Shown here: one piece after another, positions 37,592 to 47,100 of the stretch | Numbering within the stretch: the stretch's first letter is position 1 | Layout of the letters: each line of letters starts with the position of its first letter | From: Pseudomonas marincola | Lineage (GTDB): Bacteria > Pseudomonadota > Gammaproteobacteria > Pseudomonadales > Pseudomonadaceae | DNA: 64,000 nt | Assembly: GCF_900116605.1 (NCBI RefSeq) | Contig: NZ_FPBC01000001.1 | Span: forward strand, 372,001-436,000 | Direction: 5' to 3' | Made by a program: the position numbers and the translations under genes | The notes under the pieces: generated by a model | What the model was told of the DNA's origin: nothing | The model's database searches: none | The model's input: only the letters and a program-made list of their open reading frames with translations

Positions 37592-37804
37592 TTACTGAGC
37601 TTGAGCGGCCGGCGTTGCAGCAGCAGGCGCTTGAGTATCGCTCTCGGGTTTATCCATATAGGCGCGGATAACCAGGATCACGATCAGGAAAAAGGCCGCC
37701 ATGGGCAATAACTTGCTCGGCGCGGGCAACTCGACTCCGCAAGCGGGGCAATGCGTCTGCCCGCGCCCTACTTTGGCGCCACACCCTTTACATTTTGCTT
37801 GCAT
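37592..37804 (-). CDS. Small membrane protein with N-terminal zinc ribbon
   Basis: 70 residues from MQAKCKGCGAKVGRG; AAAGGAG lies about 10 bp upstream and favours 37804 over a longer frame. Cys pairs CKGC and CPAC (about 5-22) make a zinc ribbon. One membrane helix follows (about 32-48, MAAFFLIVILVIRAYM) and then an Ala/Gln/Thr-rich tail. Function unknown. Confidence 0.75.
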   Translation of the reverse strand: MQAKCKGCGAKVGRGQTHCPACGVELPAPSKLLPMAAFFLIVILVIRAYMDKPESDTQAPAAATPAAQAQ

Positions 37805-38069
37805 CAATATTGTCTCCTTTAAAACCAACGCCGTTTTACCCGATACCGGCCCAAGCGTCACGCACTGGCGATTTACTTGACTGCAACAGCAGGGCTAGCA
37901 GGCATACGCCTAAGCCAGCACGACCTTTAATCTTAGCCACTCGCGAATGACCGTTTTATGACCTATAAACTGCACCGAAACCCAGCGCTGGCAGGGGCCC
38001 AAGCAATTCGGAGCAATCCATATTGACGCTAAGCGATTGAAGATAAAATAGTTTTTCCAACGTTAGCGG
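37805..38069. other. Intergenic, no gene seen
   Basis: The stretch from the zinc-ribbon gene to the first tRNA promoter shows no supported coding frame. Its last 30 bases (AAGATAAAATAGTTTTTCCA) are repeated nearly unchanged before the third tRNA promoter (about 38769-38788). Confidence 0.5.
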
Positions 38070-38097
38070 TTGACAGCAAGCCTCAGAAGCATAGAAT
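38070..38097 (+). promoter_or_regulatory. sigma70 promoter of tRNA-fMet copy 1
   Basis: TTGACA (38070-38075), 16-bp spacer, TAGAAT (38092-38097), ending 6 bp before the tRNA. The -35 is perfect. Confidence 0.85.
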
Positions 38098-38103
38098 GGC
38101 GAC

Positions 38104-38180
<77 letters not shown>

Positions 38181-38193
38181 GATTCATGCATGA

Positions 38194-38225
38194 GGCCTCG
38201 ACAGTGAAAACTGCCGGGGCCTTTT
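38194..38225 (+). terminator. Terminator of tRNA-fMet copy 1
   Basis: GGCCTCG-a-CAGT, GAAA loop, ACTG-c-CGGGGCC, followed by TTTT. The same hairpin follows each of the three copies. Confidence 0.85.
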
Positions 38226-38412
38226 GCTATCTGCGATATACACAAACAGAGTCTCCCCCTACTTCAAGCGCACATCGATAAACCTGGCTCTCACGCTTCT
38301 CTTTCTAGCGGGCTGCGCACTGGCGCTGGCACCTGCACTGAATCCTTACCCAACCAAGCCCACTCAAACGCAGGCCTTCTGGCTGATAAACAGGGGCTTT
38401 CCCATATAAAAG

Positions 38413-38440
38413 TTGACAGCCGGGTTAAAGACGCTAGAAT
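38413..38440 (+). promoter_or_regulatory. sigma70 promoter of tRNA-fMet copy 2
   Basis: TTGACA (38413-38418), 16-bp spacer, TAGAAT (38435-38440). The hexamers and spacing equal those of copies 1 and 3, while the spacer sequence differs. Confidence 0.85.
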
Positions 38441-38446
38441 GGCGGC

Positions 38447-38523
<77 letters not shown>

Positions 38524-38536
38524 GATTCATGCATAA

Positions 38537-38568
38537 GGCCTCGACAGTGAAAGCTGCCGGGGCCTTTT
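38537..38568 (+). terminator. Terminator of tRNA-fMet copy 2
   Basis: Same hairpin as copy 1 with one base change in the stem (GCTG instead of ACTG, still pairing as G-T), followed by TTTT. Confidence 0.83.
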
Positions 38569-38798
38569 GCTGTGCGGCGCATTTCAGTTGCCGCCATGCG
38601 GTTCACTTTTCCAAACTGCAGCTCTCCTGTAGCACTCGGGGCATGTCACCTATTTGCTACGTGCCAGTACGCGAAATGCACTCCGGCGTCGTCTGGAAAT
38701 ATATCTCCAGCACCGCTCAGCAAGCGCAAATACATCGCTTAACGCCTGACCTGTGCGCTAAATAATTGAAGATAAAACAGTTTTTTCCGCCCTCACGG
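38569..38798. other. Spacer between tRNA copies 2 and 3, no gene seen
   Basis: No ribosome site with a plausible frame. Its 3' end (about 38769-38798) resembles the stretch before copy 1, showing that copy 3 and copy 1 share upstream flank beyond the promoter whereas copy 2 does not. Confidence 0.5.
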
Positions 38799-38826
38799 TT
38801 GACACACACACTCAGAAGCATAGAAT
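38799..38826 (+). promoter_or_regulatory. sigma70 promoter of tRNA-fMet copy 3
   Basis: TTGACA (38799-38804), 16-bp spacer ending CTCAGAAGCA as in copy 1, TAGAAT (38821-38826). Confidence 0.85.
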
Positions 38827-38832
38827 GGCGGC

Positions 38833-38909
<77 letters not shown>

Positions 38910-38922
38910 GATTCATGCATGA

Positions 38923-38954
38923 GGCCTCGACAGTGAAAACTGCCGGGGCCTTTT
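38923..38954 (+). terminator. Terminator of tRNA-fMet copy 3
   Basis: Identical hairpin to copy 1 (GGCCTCG...CGGGGCC with TTTT). Confidence 0.85.
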
Positions 38955-39079
38955 GCTGTGTGGGCTATTTTATTCGCGCGTGTTTGTCGGCTATGTTTTC
39001 GCTTTAGCGGATAACAAAAGCGCATCGCGCCCGAAGCAGAACATCGACAAAAGAGTCGGGCCTGTGTTTTTCGCCCAGC

Positions 39080-39104
39080 AAAAAGGCCGCACACGGCGAC
39101 CTTT
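39080..39104 (-). terminator. Terminator after moaA (end of the nar operon)
   Basis: On the minus strand AAAGGTCGC pairs with GCGGCCTTT (one G-T type mismatch) around a short loop, followed by a T-run. It is about 20 bp past the moaA stop. Confidence 0.75.
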
Positions 39105-39124
39105 GCAAAACAGCCAATTACGCC

Positions 39125-40117
39125 TCAGCCACCTGTGGCATTCATGAAGCGCACCACCTGAATGTCGTTGTCATGGGTGAACTCATGGCGCTCTGGCTTG
39201 CGCTGTAGCCCTGCCCCCACCGCGTCGAGCAACGGCTGATCGTTCTCGGGATAACGGCGCAGCAGAGCGCGCAGATCAACCGAGTTCTCATGGCCCAAAC
39301 ACAGGAGCAGCCGCCCTTCTACGGTCAGGCGCACACGGTTGCAGGTGGCGCAGAAGTTATGCGAGTGCGGCGAGATAAAGCCAATACGGCTTTGCGCAAA
39401 CCCTTCAAGGCGAATGTAACGTGCAGGGCCGCCACTTTGCTCGGCGCTGTCGATAATCGAGTAGCGCTCGGCAATCAGGTCTCGCACCTGATCACTGGCA
39501 AAGAAGCTCTCGCCGCGCGAGCGCCCGACATCGCCCAGCGGCATTTCCTCGATAAAGGTGATATCAAGGTCTCGGGCCAGGGCAAACTCAACCAGGTCGA
39601 GTACTTCATCTTCATTGCGTCCGGCCATGGCCACAGTGTTCAGCTTGATTCGCTCAAAGCCGGCCTGGCGCGCAGCCTCAATGCCATCGAGCACCTGCTG
39701 GAGATCGCCAGTGCGGGTGATCGCGTGAAATTTATCGGCCTGCAAACTATCCAGGCTGATATTCAGTCGCTTGACCCCGGCGTCTGCCAACGGCTTCGCC
39801 AGCTTGACCAACTGCGAACCATTGGTGGTCATCACCAGTTCGCGCAAACCTGGCAGTGCTGCGATTTGCTCGCAAAGCCCGACGATGCCCCGGCGTACCA
39901 GAGGCTCTCCACCGGTCAGGCGGATCTTCTTTACGCCTTGCCCGACAAACAGTGCGGCCAGACGATAAAGTTCTTCCAGAGAAAGGATTTGCTCACGCGG
40001 CAGAAACGTCATTTCTTCCGCCATGCAATAGACACAGCGAAAATCACAGCGATCAGTCACCGACATTCGCAAGTAGTCGATATGCCGACCAAATCCATCC
40101 TGCATCGAACCGTGCAT
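39125..40117 (-). CDS. moaA: MoaA, GTP 3',8-cyclase of molybdopterin synthesis
   Basis: 330 residues, radical-SAM enzyme. CDFRCVYC (CxxxCxxC) binds the SAM [4Fe-4S] cluster and [12 protein letters not shown] the SAM; the C-terminal cluster Cys are in [22 protein letters not shown]. It ends in Gly-Gly, as MoaA requires for activity. It carries out the first step of Mo-cofactor synthesis, here at the end of the nitrate reductase operon whose product needs the cofactor (corresponding to moaA1 of P. aeruginosa). AGGAG precedes the start; 91 bp after the parvulin gene. Confidence 0.95.
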   Translation of the reverse strand: MHGSMQDGFGRHIDYLRMSVTDRCDFRCVYCMAEEMTFLPREQILSLEELYRLAALFVGQGVKKIRLTGGEPLVRRGIVGLCEQIAALPGLRELVMTTNGSQLVKLAKPLADAGVKRLNISLDSLQADKFHAITRTGDLQQVLDGIEAARQAGFERIKLNTVAMAGRNEDEVLDLVEFALARDLDITFIEEMPLGDVGRSRGESFFASDQVRDLIAERYSIIDSAEQSGGPARYIRLEGFAQSRIGFISPHSHNFCATCNRVRLTVEGRLLLCLGHENSVDLRALLRRYPENDQPLLDAVGAGLQRKPERHEFTHDNDIQVVRFMNATGG

Positions 40118-40208
40118 CTGTGACTCCTGTTAATGACTCATGCGCACACGCCCTGAGGGTCTGTTATTTCGCTGAACAAGGCAACATCCATGTCGCCGAC
40201 TTTGAAGG

Positions 40209-41138
40209 TTATTGCACCAAAGGAGAATCCGCTCCTTCAAGCAAAATACCTTGTATGTCTGCCTGCCCAATCAAACCCTTGATGTACTGCACCAGCGCCA
40301 CCTGCCAAACACGCTGATCAAGCTCGGTGCGAATCGAGCCGACAACTGCAGTATAGGGCAGTAACTCACCTTCGATTCGTTGATCGATCCAGACCACATG
40401 GTAACCATAGCGGCTCTCGATTGGTTGCGCAGCCAAGCCCAGCGGCAAACGAAACAGTTGCCGCTCAAACTCAGGCACGGTCTGGCCTTTACTGATCTGG
40501 CCCAGCGCGCCGCCTTGTTGCTTTGACGGACAATCGGAATGAGCCAATGCCAGTTCAGCGAAGCGTTTTTTATCGCTTTGCAGTTGCACAATCAAGGCAT
40601 CCGCCTGCTCACGCGCCTTGCTGCATGCCATCGCATCTTCCGGGTCGGCCGCGAGCAATATATGCCGCGCTGCTATCAGAGGCGCACTGGAATAACGCTT
40701 ACGGTTTTTATCGAAGTACTGCTGACAGGCCGCCTCATCAGCACGCGGCAATTCAATCTCCCGTTCGATCAGCGCGCTGATTTGCGCCTCCTCTTCGCTC
40801 TCCGCCCCTTGCCTCATTACCTTTAAGTTGAGCGCATTGACGCGCTGGCGGAGCAACTCTCGAATCACCAGCGCCTGGCTTGCCAAGAACACCGCCTCAT
40901 TGCGCGTGGGAGCGGCGTGGTATTGCAGCTCCAACGCAATCTGCTCTTGCTCGATAACAATGCCGTTGACCTTGATCCGCGGCCATTCCTGCTCGCTGCT
41001 GGCGATCAACTCTACCGGCGCAGCACTGGGTTCAACTGCAGCCGGAACAAATGTCTGGACGCCGGCCCCTTGGGCAACCGCAGCGTTGCTGCCGTTGCAC
41101 GAGCCGCTATGCCCATTGTGAGGTTGTTGAATACTCAT
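40209..41138 (-). CDS. Parvulin-type peptidyl-prolyl isomerase (NifM-like) of the nar operon
   Basis: 309 residues. An N-terminal region with no signal peptide (MSIQQPHNGHSG, then Ala/Pro-rich) and helices leads to a parvulin domain (about 160-260): AARHILLAADPED, FAELALAHSDCPSKQQGGALGQISKGQTVPEFERQLFRLPLG, IESRYGYHVVWIDQR. The lack of export signal suggests it works in the cytoplasm, as NifM does for nitrogenase. It lies 10 bp after narI, the position of the equivalent gene in P. aeruginosa. A role in nitrate reductase folding is inference. Confidence 0.9.
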   Translation of the reverse strand: MSIQQPHNGHSGSCNGSNAAVAQGAGVQTFVPAAVEPSAAPVELIASSEQEWPRIKVNGIVIEQEQIALELQYHAAPTRNEAVFLASQALVIRELLRQRVNALNLKVMRQGAESEEEAQISALIEREIELPRADEAACQQYFDKNRKRYSSAPLIAARHILLAADPEDAMACSKAREQADALIVQLQSDKKRFAELALAHSDCPSKQQGGALGQISKGQTVPEFERQLFRLPLGLAAQPIESRYGYHVVWIDQRIEGELLPYTAVVGSIRTELDQRVWQVALVQYIKGLIGQADIQGILLEGADSPLVQ

Positions 41139-41148
41139 CAGCCACTCC

Positions 41149-41829
41149 TCAGCCTTTCTGGCGAACGATTTGATAACGACGACCCAAGTACCAGATTGGC
41201 GCGCTGACCATGTGCACCAGACGGGTAAAGGGGAACAGTACGAACAAGGTCATGCCGAGGAATACGTGCAGCTTGTAGACCAAGCCGACGCCGGCAATAT
41301 TTTCCGCCGCCACCATGGGTTGCAATGTGACCAAGGCTTGCGCCCAGTTACCCAGCAGAATCATCACCGAGCCATCGAGGTGAGCGGTCGAGGCAAAGAT
41401 GGTGCCGAGACCGAGCAGCAACTGCGCCAGCAGCACCAGCAGAATCATCACATCCGAGAAGCTCGACGAAGCGCGCACCCGAGGGTCAGTGAGACGGCGA
41501 TGGATCAGCATGAGCAAACCGACCAGGCAGATCACACCGAATATGCCACCCGAGACCATTGCCAGCAGTTGCTTGTTTTCAGTGCTGATCACATGGTGAT
41601 ACAGCGCAGGCGGTGTCAGCAGTCCGACAAAATGTCCGGCCAGTACAAACAGAACCCCGACATGGAACATGTTGCTGGCCATGCGCATGCCTTTGTTACT
41701 GAGCATTTGGCTTGAACCGGTCTTCCAGGTGTACTGCGAAAGGTCAAACCGCGCCCAACTGCCAATCAGGCAAATAGCCAGCGCAACGTAGGGATAAACC
41801 CCGAATAACAGCAAGTTTGTGTTAGACAT
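41149..41829 (-). CDS. narI: NarI, nitrate reductase gamma subunit (cytochrome b)
   Basis: 226 residues from MSNTNLLLFGVYPYVAL; the start at 41829 overlaps the narJ stop by 8 bp and has GGAGG-like sequence upstream, whereas a longer frame through narJ is spurious. Five membrane helices; heme-ligating His residues include NMFHVGVLFVLAGHFVG and LVYKLHVFLGMTLFVLFPFTRLVHM. It takes electrons from quinol and passes them to NarH in the inner membrane. Confidence 0.96.
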   Translation of the reverse strand: MSNTNLLLFGVYPYVALAICLIGSWARFDLSQYTWKTGSSQMLSNKGMRMASNMFHVGVLFVLAGHFVGLLTPPALYHHVISTENKQLLAMVSGGIFGVICLVGLLMLIHRRLTDPRVRASSSFSDVMILLVLLAQLLLGLGTIFASTAHLDGSVMILLGNWAQALVTLQPMVAAENIAGVGLVYKLHVFLGMTLFVLFPFTRLVHMVSAPIWYLGRRYQIVRQKG

Positions 41830-42577
41830 CCTGCACCTCCCGAAACTGTGGCTCGCGCTTATCGTCCGTATTGAAATCGACCCAATGCATGGGCACCGGC
41901 AGCTCTTCGCGAGCTTTGCCGGGCGCGGTGGTCTGGCTTGGGCAACGGTCTTGTTGCTCGGCCTGAAGGAAGTCGACGGCCTCCTCCTCCCAGACCTTGT
42001 CCAGTGCTTCGAGCGAGTCGTCGCGTACTTCTGCGGCAACCTGTTCACGCACTTCGGCAACAGCCGCGCTGGGCTCTGCCCCCGCAATCTGCAGCAGTGC
42101 CCGCATGCAACTGGCGTAGCTGCTCTCACGCTCATCAAGGCGCGCGGCCAGCAATGCCAGTAAATGCGCGACATCGGCCAGCCCTTCACGGGCTTTCAAG
42201 TCTTCACAGGTCGACAGATATTCGAGATACAACGGGATGTAATCGGGCAACTCCTTGACCCCGATATCAAACCCGTCGGCCTCGTACTGCGCCATCATGT
42301 CGACCATGGCCTGGCCGCGGTCACGCGACTCGCCATGCACATGTTCAAACAACAAAAGAGACAGTGAACGACCCCGACCAAACAGCGCGCTGTAATGCTC
42401 CTGGCTGTCCATCAGGTCGCCGCCGGTGATGTCTTCCAGTAACACCTGCACCGCCGCACGTTGCTGCGGGCTGATCTCACGCGATGCGTTAATGGCGGCG
42501 CTCAACTCAGTGCGCGCCTCGACCAGTTGCTCGGTCGGGTAATCCAGCAGCAGGGAAATCACTTTGAGAATTTGCAT
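41822..42577 (-). CDS. narJ: NarJ, nitrate reductase assembly chaperone
   Basis: 251 residues from ATG 42577 (GGGAGG 7 bp upstream; an in-frame TTG lies 6 bp before). It is an all-helical TorD-type chaperone with ISLLLDYPTEQLVEARTEL, LLFEHVHGESRDRGQAMVDM and DYIPLYLEYLS motifs. It inserts the Mo cofactor into NarG and does not stay in the enzyme. It lies between narH and narI and overlaps narI. Confidence 0.95.
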   Translation of the reverse strand: MQILKVISLLLDYPTEQLVEARTELSAAINASREISPQQRAAVQVLLEDITGGDLMDSQEHYSALFGRGRSLSLLLFEHVHGESRDRGQAMVDMMAQYEADGFDIGVKELPDYIPLYLEYLSTCEDLKAREGLADVAHLLALLAARLDERESSYASCMRALLQIAGAEPSAAVAEVREQVAAEVRDDSLEALDKVWEEEAVDFLQAEQQDRCPSQTTAPGKAREELPVPMHWVDFNTDDKREPQFREVQDV

Positions 42578-42579
42578 GC

Positions 42580-44118
42580 TCAATCCTCCCAGATCTGCAC
42601 GGTTTTCAGGATGTCGCGCTGGGTGGCCTTTTTAGCGCCAAACATGTTGGTATCCGAACTGCCATTGCAGCCACTGCCGAAGCTGAAACCACAGCCCGAG
42701 CGCTCGGCGAATGCGTCGCTCATGGCCTCTTCGCGGTGCGCACTCGGGATCACGTAGCGATCCTCGTAATTGGCGATGGCCAGATAGCGGTACATATCTT
42801 CGACCTGCAATTCCGTCAGGCCCACGTCTTCCAACACTTTCAGGTCGCGCACACCGTCTACTTGCTGCGCACGCTTATAGGCACGCATGGCCAGCAAACG
42901 CTTGAGCGCCAGCTTCACCGGTTTTTCGTCACCGGCAGTCAGCAGATTGGCCAGATAACGCAGCGGAATGCGCAGGCTATCGACGTCCGGCAGCACACCA
43001 TCCATGCTGATGTGACCGGCTTGTGCGGCGTTCTGGATCGGCGACAGTGGCGGCACATACCAGACCATCGGCAAGGTGCGATATTCCGGGTGCAGCGGCA
43101 GCGCCAACTGCCAGTCGACAGCAAGCTTGTAAACCGGCGACTTCTGCGCCGCTTCGATCACTGACATCGCCACTCCATCGGCCAGCGCCTGCTTGATCAC
43201 AGCCGGATCGTTCGGGTCGAGAAAGATCTCCAACTGCTTCTGATACAGGTCCTGCTCACTGGCAGTACTCGCCACTTCGGCGATACGGTCTGCGTCATAC
43301 AACAACACGCCGAGATAACGGATACGCCCGACGCAGGTTTCGGAGCACACGGTAGGCATACCCGCTTCAATACGCGGATAACAGAAGATGCACTTCTCGG
43401 ACTTACCGCTTTTCCAGTTGTAGTAAATCTTCTTGTAAGGGCAACCGCTGATGCACATGCGCCAGCCACGGCATTTTTCCTGATCGATCAGGACGATGCC
43501 GTCTTCTTCACGCTTGTAGATCGCACCACTCGGGCACGAAGCAGCGCAGGCGGGATTCAGGCAGTGCTCGCACAGGCGCGGCAGGTACATCATGAAAGTA
43601 TTTTCATACTCGCCATAGATATCCGCCTGGATATTGTCGAAGTTGCGGTCCTTGCGGCGCTTGGCGAACTCGGTGCCGAGAATTTCTTCCCAGTTCGGCC
43701 CCCATTCAATCTTTTCCATGCGCTTGCCGCTGATCAACGAGCGTGGCCGGGCAATCGGCTGATGTTGACCTAGCGGCGCGGTGTGCAGGTGCTGATAGTC
43801 AAAGTCGAATGGCTCGTAGTAATCATCAATCACCGGCAAATCGGGGTTGGCAAAAATGTTCGCCAACACTCGAAATTTACCGCCAATTTTTGGGTTGATC
43901 GAACCATCGGCGTTACGAATCCAGCCGCCTTTCCACTTGTCCTGGTTTTCCCACTCTTTGGGGTAACCAATGCCGGGTTTGGTTTCGACGTTATTGAACC
44001 AGGCGTATTCCATCCCTTCACGGCTGGTCCAAACGTTCTTACAGGTCACCGAACAGGTGTGGCAACCGATGCATTTGTCCAGGTTCAGGACCATGCCAAC
44101 TTGTGAGCGAATCTTCAT
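42580..44118 (-). CDS. narH: NarH, nitrate reductase beta (iron-sulfur) subunit
   Basis: 512 residues from MKIRSQVGMVLNLDKCIGCHTC; AGGG is upstream. Four Cys clusters are visible: CIGCHTCSVTC; CEHCLNPACAASCPSG; CRGWRMCISGCPYKK (Trp in place of a Cys, giving a [3Fe-4S] cluster as known for NarH); and CIFCYPRIEAGMPTVCSETC. It wires NarI to NarG on the cytoplasmic face. The narG stop is 11 bp upstream. Confidence 0.97.
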   Translation of the reverse strand: MKIRSQVGMVLNLDKCIGCHTCSVTCKNVWTSREGMEYAWFNNVETKPGIGYPKEWENQDKWKGGWIRNADGSINPKIGGKFRVLANIFANPDLPVIDDYYEPFDFDYQHLHTAPLGQHQPIARPRSLISGKRMEKIEWGPNWEEILGTEFAKRRKDRNFDNIQADIYGEYENTFMMYLPRLCEHCLNPACAASCPSGAIYKREEDGIVLIDQEKCRGWRMCISGCPYKKIYYNWKSGKSEKCIFCYPRIEAGMPTVCSETCVGRIRYLGVLLYDADRIAEVASTASEQDLYQKQLEIFLDPNDPAVIKQALADGVAMSVIEAAQKSPVYKLAVDWQLALPLHPEYRTLPMVWYVPPLSPIQNAAQAGHISMDGVLPDVDSLRIPLRYLANLLTAGDEKPVKLALKRLLAMRAYKRAQQVDGVRDLKVLEDVGLTELQVEDMYRYLAIANYEDRYVIPSAHREEAMSDAFAERSGCGFSFGSGCNGSSDTNMFGAKKATQRDILKTVQIWED

Positions 44119-44129
44119 GGCAACTTCCC

Positions 44130-47100
44130 TCAAATATTCTGTGGCAGTGGTTGTGGCAAAGCGTCGTCACCCAAACCGCCAACATCGGTGCCATCGAGCC
44201 AGTCAACCTTGTGCATCTTGCGCACCACGACGAATTCGTCGCGGTTACAGCCCACCGTGCCGTAATAGTTAAAGCCGTACGATTGCTGCGCATAACCGCC
44301 AATCATGTGGGTCGGTTTGAGCACCACACGGGTGACCGAGTTATGGTGGCCGCCACGGGTTTTAGTGGTTTCCGCGCCGGGCAGATTCACGATCCGTTCC
44401 TGGGCGTGGTACATCATCACCATGCCGTCTTTAACCCGCTGGCTGACCACTGCACGCGCGGTCAAGGCGCCGTTGGCGTTAAAGCATTCGACCCAATCGT
44501 TGTCTTCAATCCCGGCGCTTTTCGCATCGTTCTCAGACAGCCAGATAATCGGTCCGCCACGGCTCAGCGTGAGCATCAACAAGTTATCTGTGTACGTGCT
44601 GTGAATGCCCCATTTCTGGTGCGGCGTGATCCAGTTGAGAACGATTTCTTTGTTGCCGTTGGGCCGCTGATCCTTCACCACTTCAATCGTGCGGGTGTTG
44701 ACTGGCGGCCGATAACTCATCATCTGCTCGCCGAAAGCCTCCATCCACGGATGGTCCTGATAGAACTGCTGACGCCCGGTAATCGTGCGCCACGGGATGA
44801 ACTCGTGAACGTTGGTGTAACCAGCGTTGTAGCTGACGTTCTCGTCTTCCAGCCCCGACCACGTCGGGCTGGAAATAATCTTGCGCGGCTGCGCTTGAAT
44901 ATCGCGGAAGCGGATCGCTTCGTGCGCCTTTGGCTTGGCCAAATGGGTGTGATCGAGACCGGTGAACTCCGACAGCGCAGCCCACGCCTTAACGGCCACA
45001 TGACCATTGGTTTCTGGCGCCAGCGAGAGGATGACTTCGGCTGCATCAATTGCCGTTTGAATCTGCGGGCGACCTTTGCTGACGCCTTCATCGGTGACCT
45101 TGTGATTCAAGCTGCCGAGGAAATCGACCTCATGCTGGGTGTTCCAGCTAATGCCCTTACCGCCATTACCCAACTTGTCGAGTAACGGGCCGAGCGAGGT
45201 GAATTGCTTGTAGATATTCGGGTAGTCGCGCTCAACCACCATCATGTTCGGGCAGTTCTTGCCCGGCACCGGATCTTCACCGGCGGTTTTCCAATCGGTG
45301 CCGCCATACGGCTGAGCCAACTCTCCCGGGGTATCGTGAAGCAGCGGCACGGTGACCAGATCCTGCTCGACACCCAAATGGCCCTCGGCCATTTTCGAGA
45401 AATGCTTGGCGATGCCTTTGTATATTTCCCAGTCGGAACGCGACTCCCAGGCCGGATCAATTGCCGCGGACAGCGGGTGAATGAACGGGTGCATGTCGGA
45501 CGTGTTCATGTCGTCCTTCTCGTACCAGGTGGCCGTTGGCAGAACGATGTCTGAGTAAACACAGGTTGATGACATGCGGAAATCGAGAGTCGTGACCAAA
45601 TCGATCTTGCCGATTGCACCCTCCTCGACCCACTCGACTTCCTTGGGAATAGCGCCGCCGGTTTTGCCGATGTCTTCGTTCATCACACCGTTCTTGGTAC
45701 CGAGGAAATACTTGAGCATGTACTCATGGCCCTTGCCGGAAGAACCCAGCAAGTTAGAGCGCCAAATGAACATATTGCGCGGGAAGTTATCGGGATTATC
45801 CGGCTGCTCACAGGCAAAGCGCAGGCTGCCATCTTTCAGCGACTGAGTGACGTAATCGACCGGCGACAACCCTGCAGCCGCCGCATCACGGGTGATCTGC
45901 AACGGGTTACGGTTAAGCTGCGGCGCGCTTGGCAACCAGCCGCCACGCTCGGCCTGAATGTTGTAGTCGAGCGCGTGCTCTGGGAACTTCGACTTGTCGG
46001 CCATTGGCGAGAGCACGTCGTGCATGTTGAGCTTCTCGTGGCGCCACTGCGAACTGTGGTTGTAGAAGAAACTGGTGCCGTTCATTTGGCGTGGCGGACG
46101 GCTCCAGTCCAGTCCAAATGCCAACGGTAACCAGCCACACTGCGGCCGCAGTTTTTCCTGCCCGACATAATGCGCCCAACCGCCGCCAGTCTGGCCCACA
46201 CAGCCGCAGAGCATGAGCATGTTGATCAGCCCGCGGTAGTTCATGTCCATGTGATACCAGTGGTTCATCGCCGCTCCGACGATGATCATGGAGCGACCTT
46301 TGGTCTTGTCGGCGTTATCCGCAAATTCGCGGGCAATCTGAATCGCTTTCTCGCGGCTGACACCAGTAATCTGCTCTTGCCAAGCCGGGGTGCCCGGCAC
46401 GGTGGCATCGTCATAGCTGCAGGCCACATTGCTGCCGCCGATCCCGCGGTCGATGCCCAGATTAGCGGCCATCAAGTCAAACACGCTGGCCACTTTGGCT
46501 GTGCTGCCATCGGCAAGGGTGATGCTGCGAGTCGGCACGCGACGTAGCTGGATCTCTTCGCCTTGAACATGCTGAAAGTAGTCGTGGGTCTGGCCGCCGA
46601 AATACGGAAACGCCACGTCACTGGACTCTCCGCTGTCTATCAGGCTGAGCGTGAGATCGACCTCACGGCCGGCGCCACCCTCACGCGCCTCAATGTTCCA
46701 CTTGCCCTTCTCACCCCAGCGATAACCAATCGAGCCTTGCGGTGAAACCAGCTCGCCACTGGCATCAATGGCGATTGTTTTCCACTCGGGGTTATTCTCC
46801 TGACCGAGGTTATCGGCCAGATCAGAGGCGCGCAGGAAACGCCCGGCGCTGTAGCCTTCATCACGTGACTCCAGCAGAACCAGCACCGGCAAGTCGGTGT
46901 AGCGTTTGGCGTAATCAGTGAAATAAGCGCTGGGCTTTTCCAGGTGAAATTCTTTGAAGATCACATGGGCAAACGACTGCGCCAGTGCCGCATCCGTGCC
47001 CTGCTTCGGGTTCAGCCACTGATCGGTCAGCTTGGCGACTTCGGCATAGTCCGGCGTAATTGCCACGGTCTTGGTGCCTTTGTAACGAACCTCGGTAAAG

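Noticed and set aside
38224..38409. 61-codon frame reading like a small lipoprotein (TLLFLAGCALALA) between tRNA copies 1 and 2
   Set aside because: The only start is a TTG inside the tRNA terminator, there is no ribosome site, and the lipobox-like stretch lies too far from the start.
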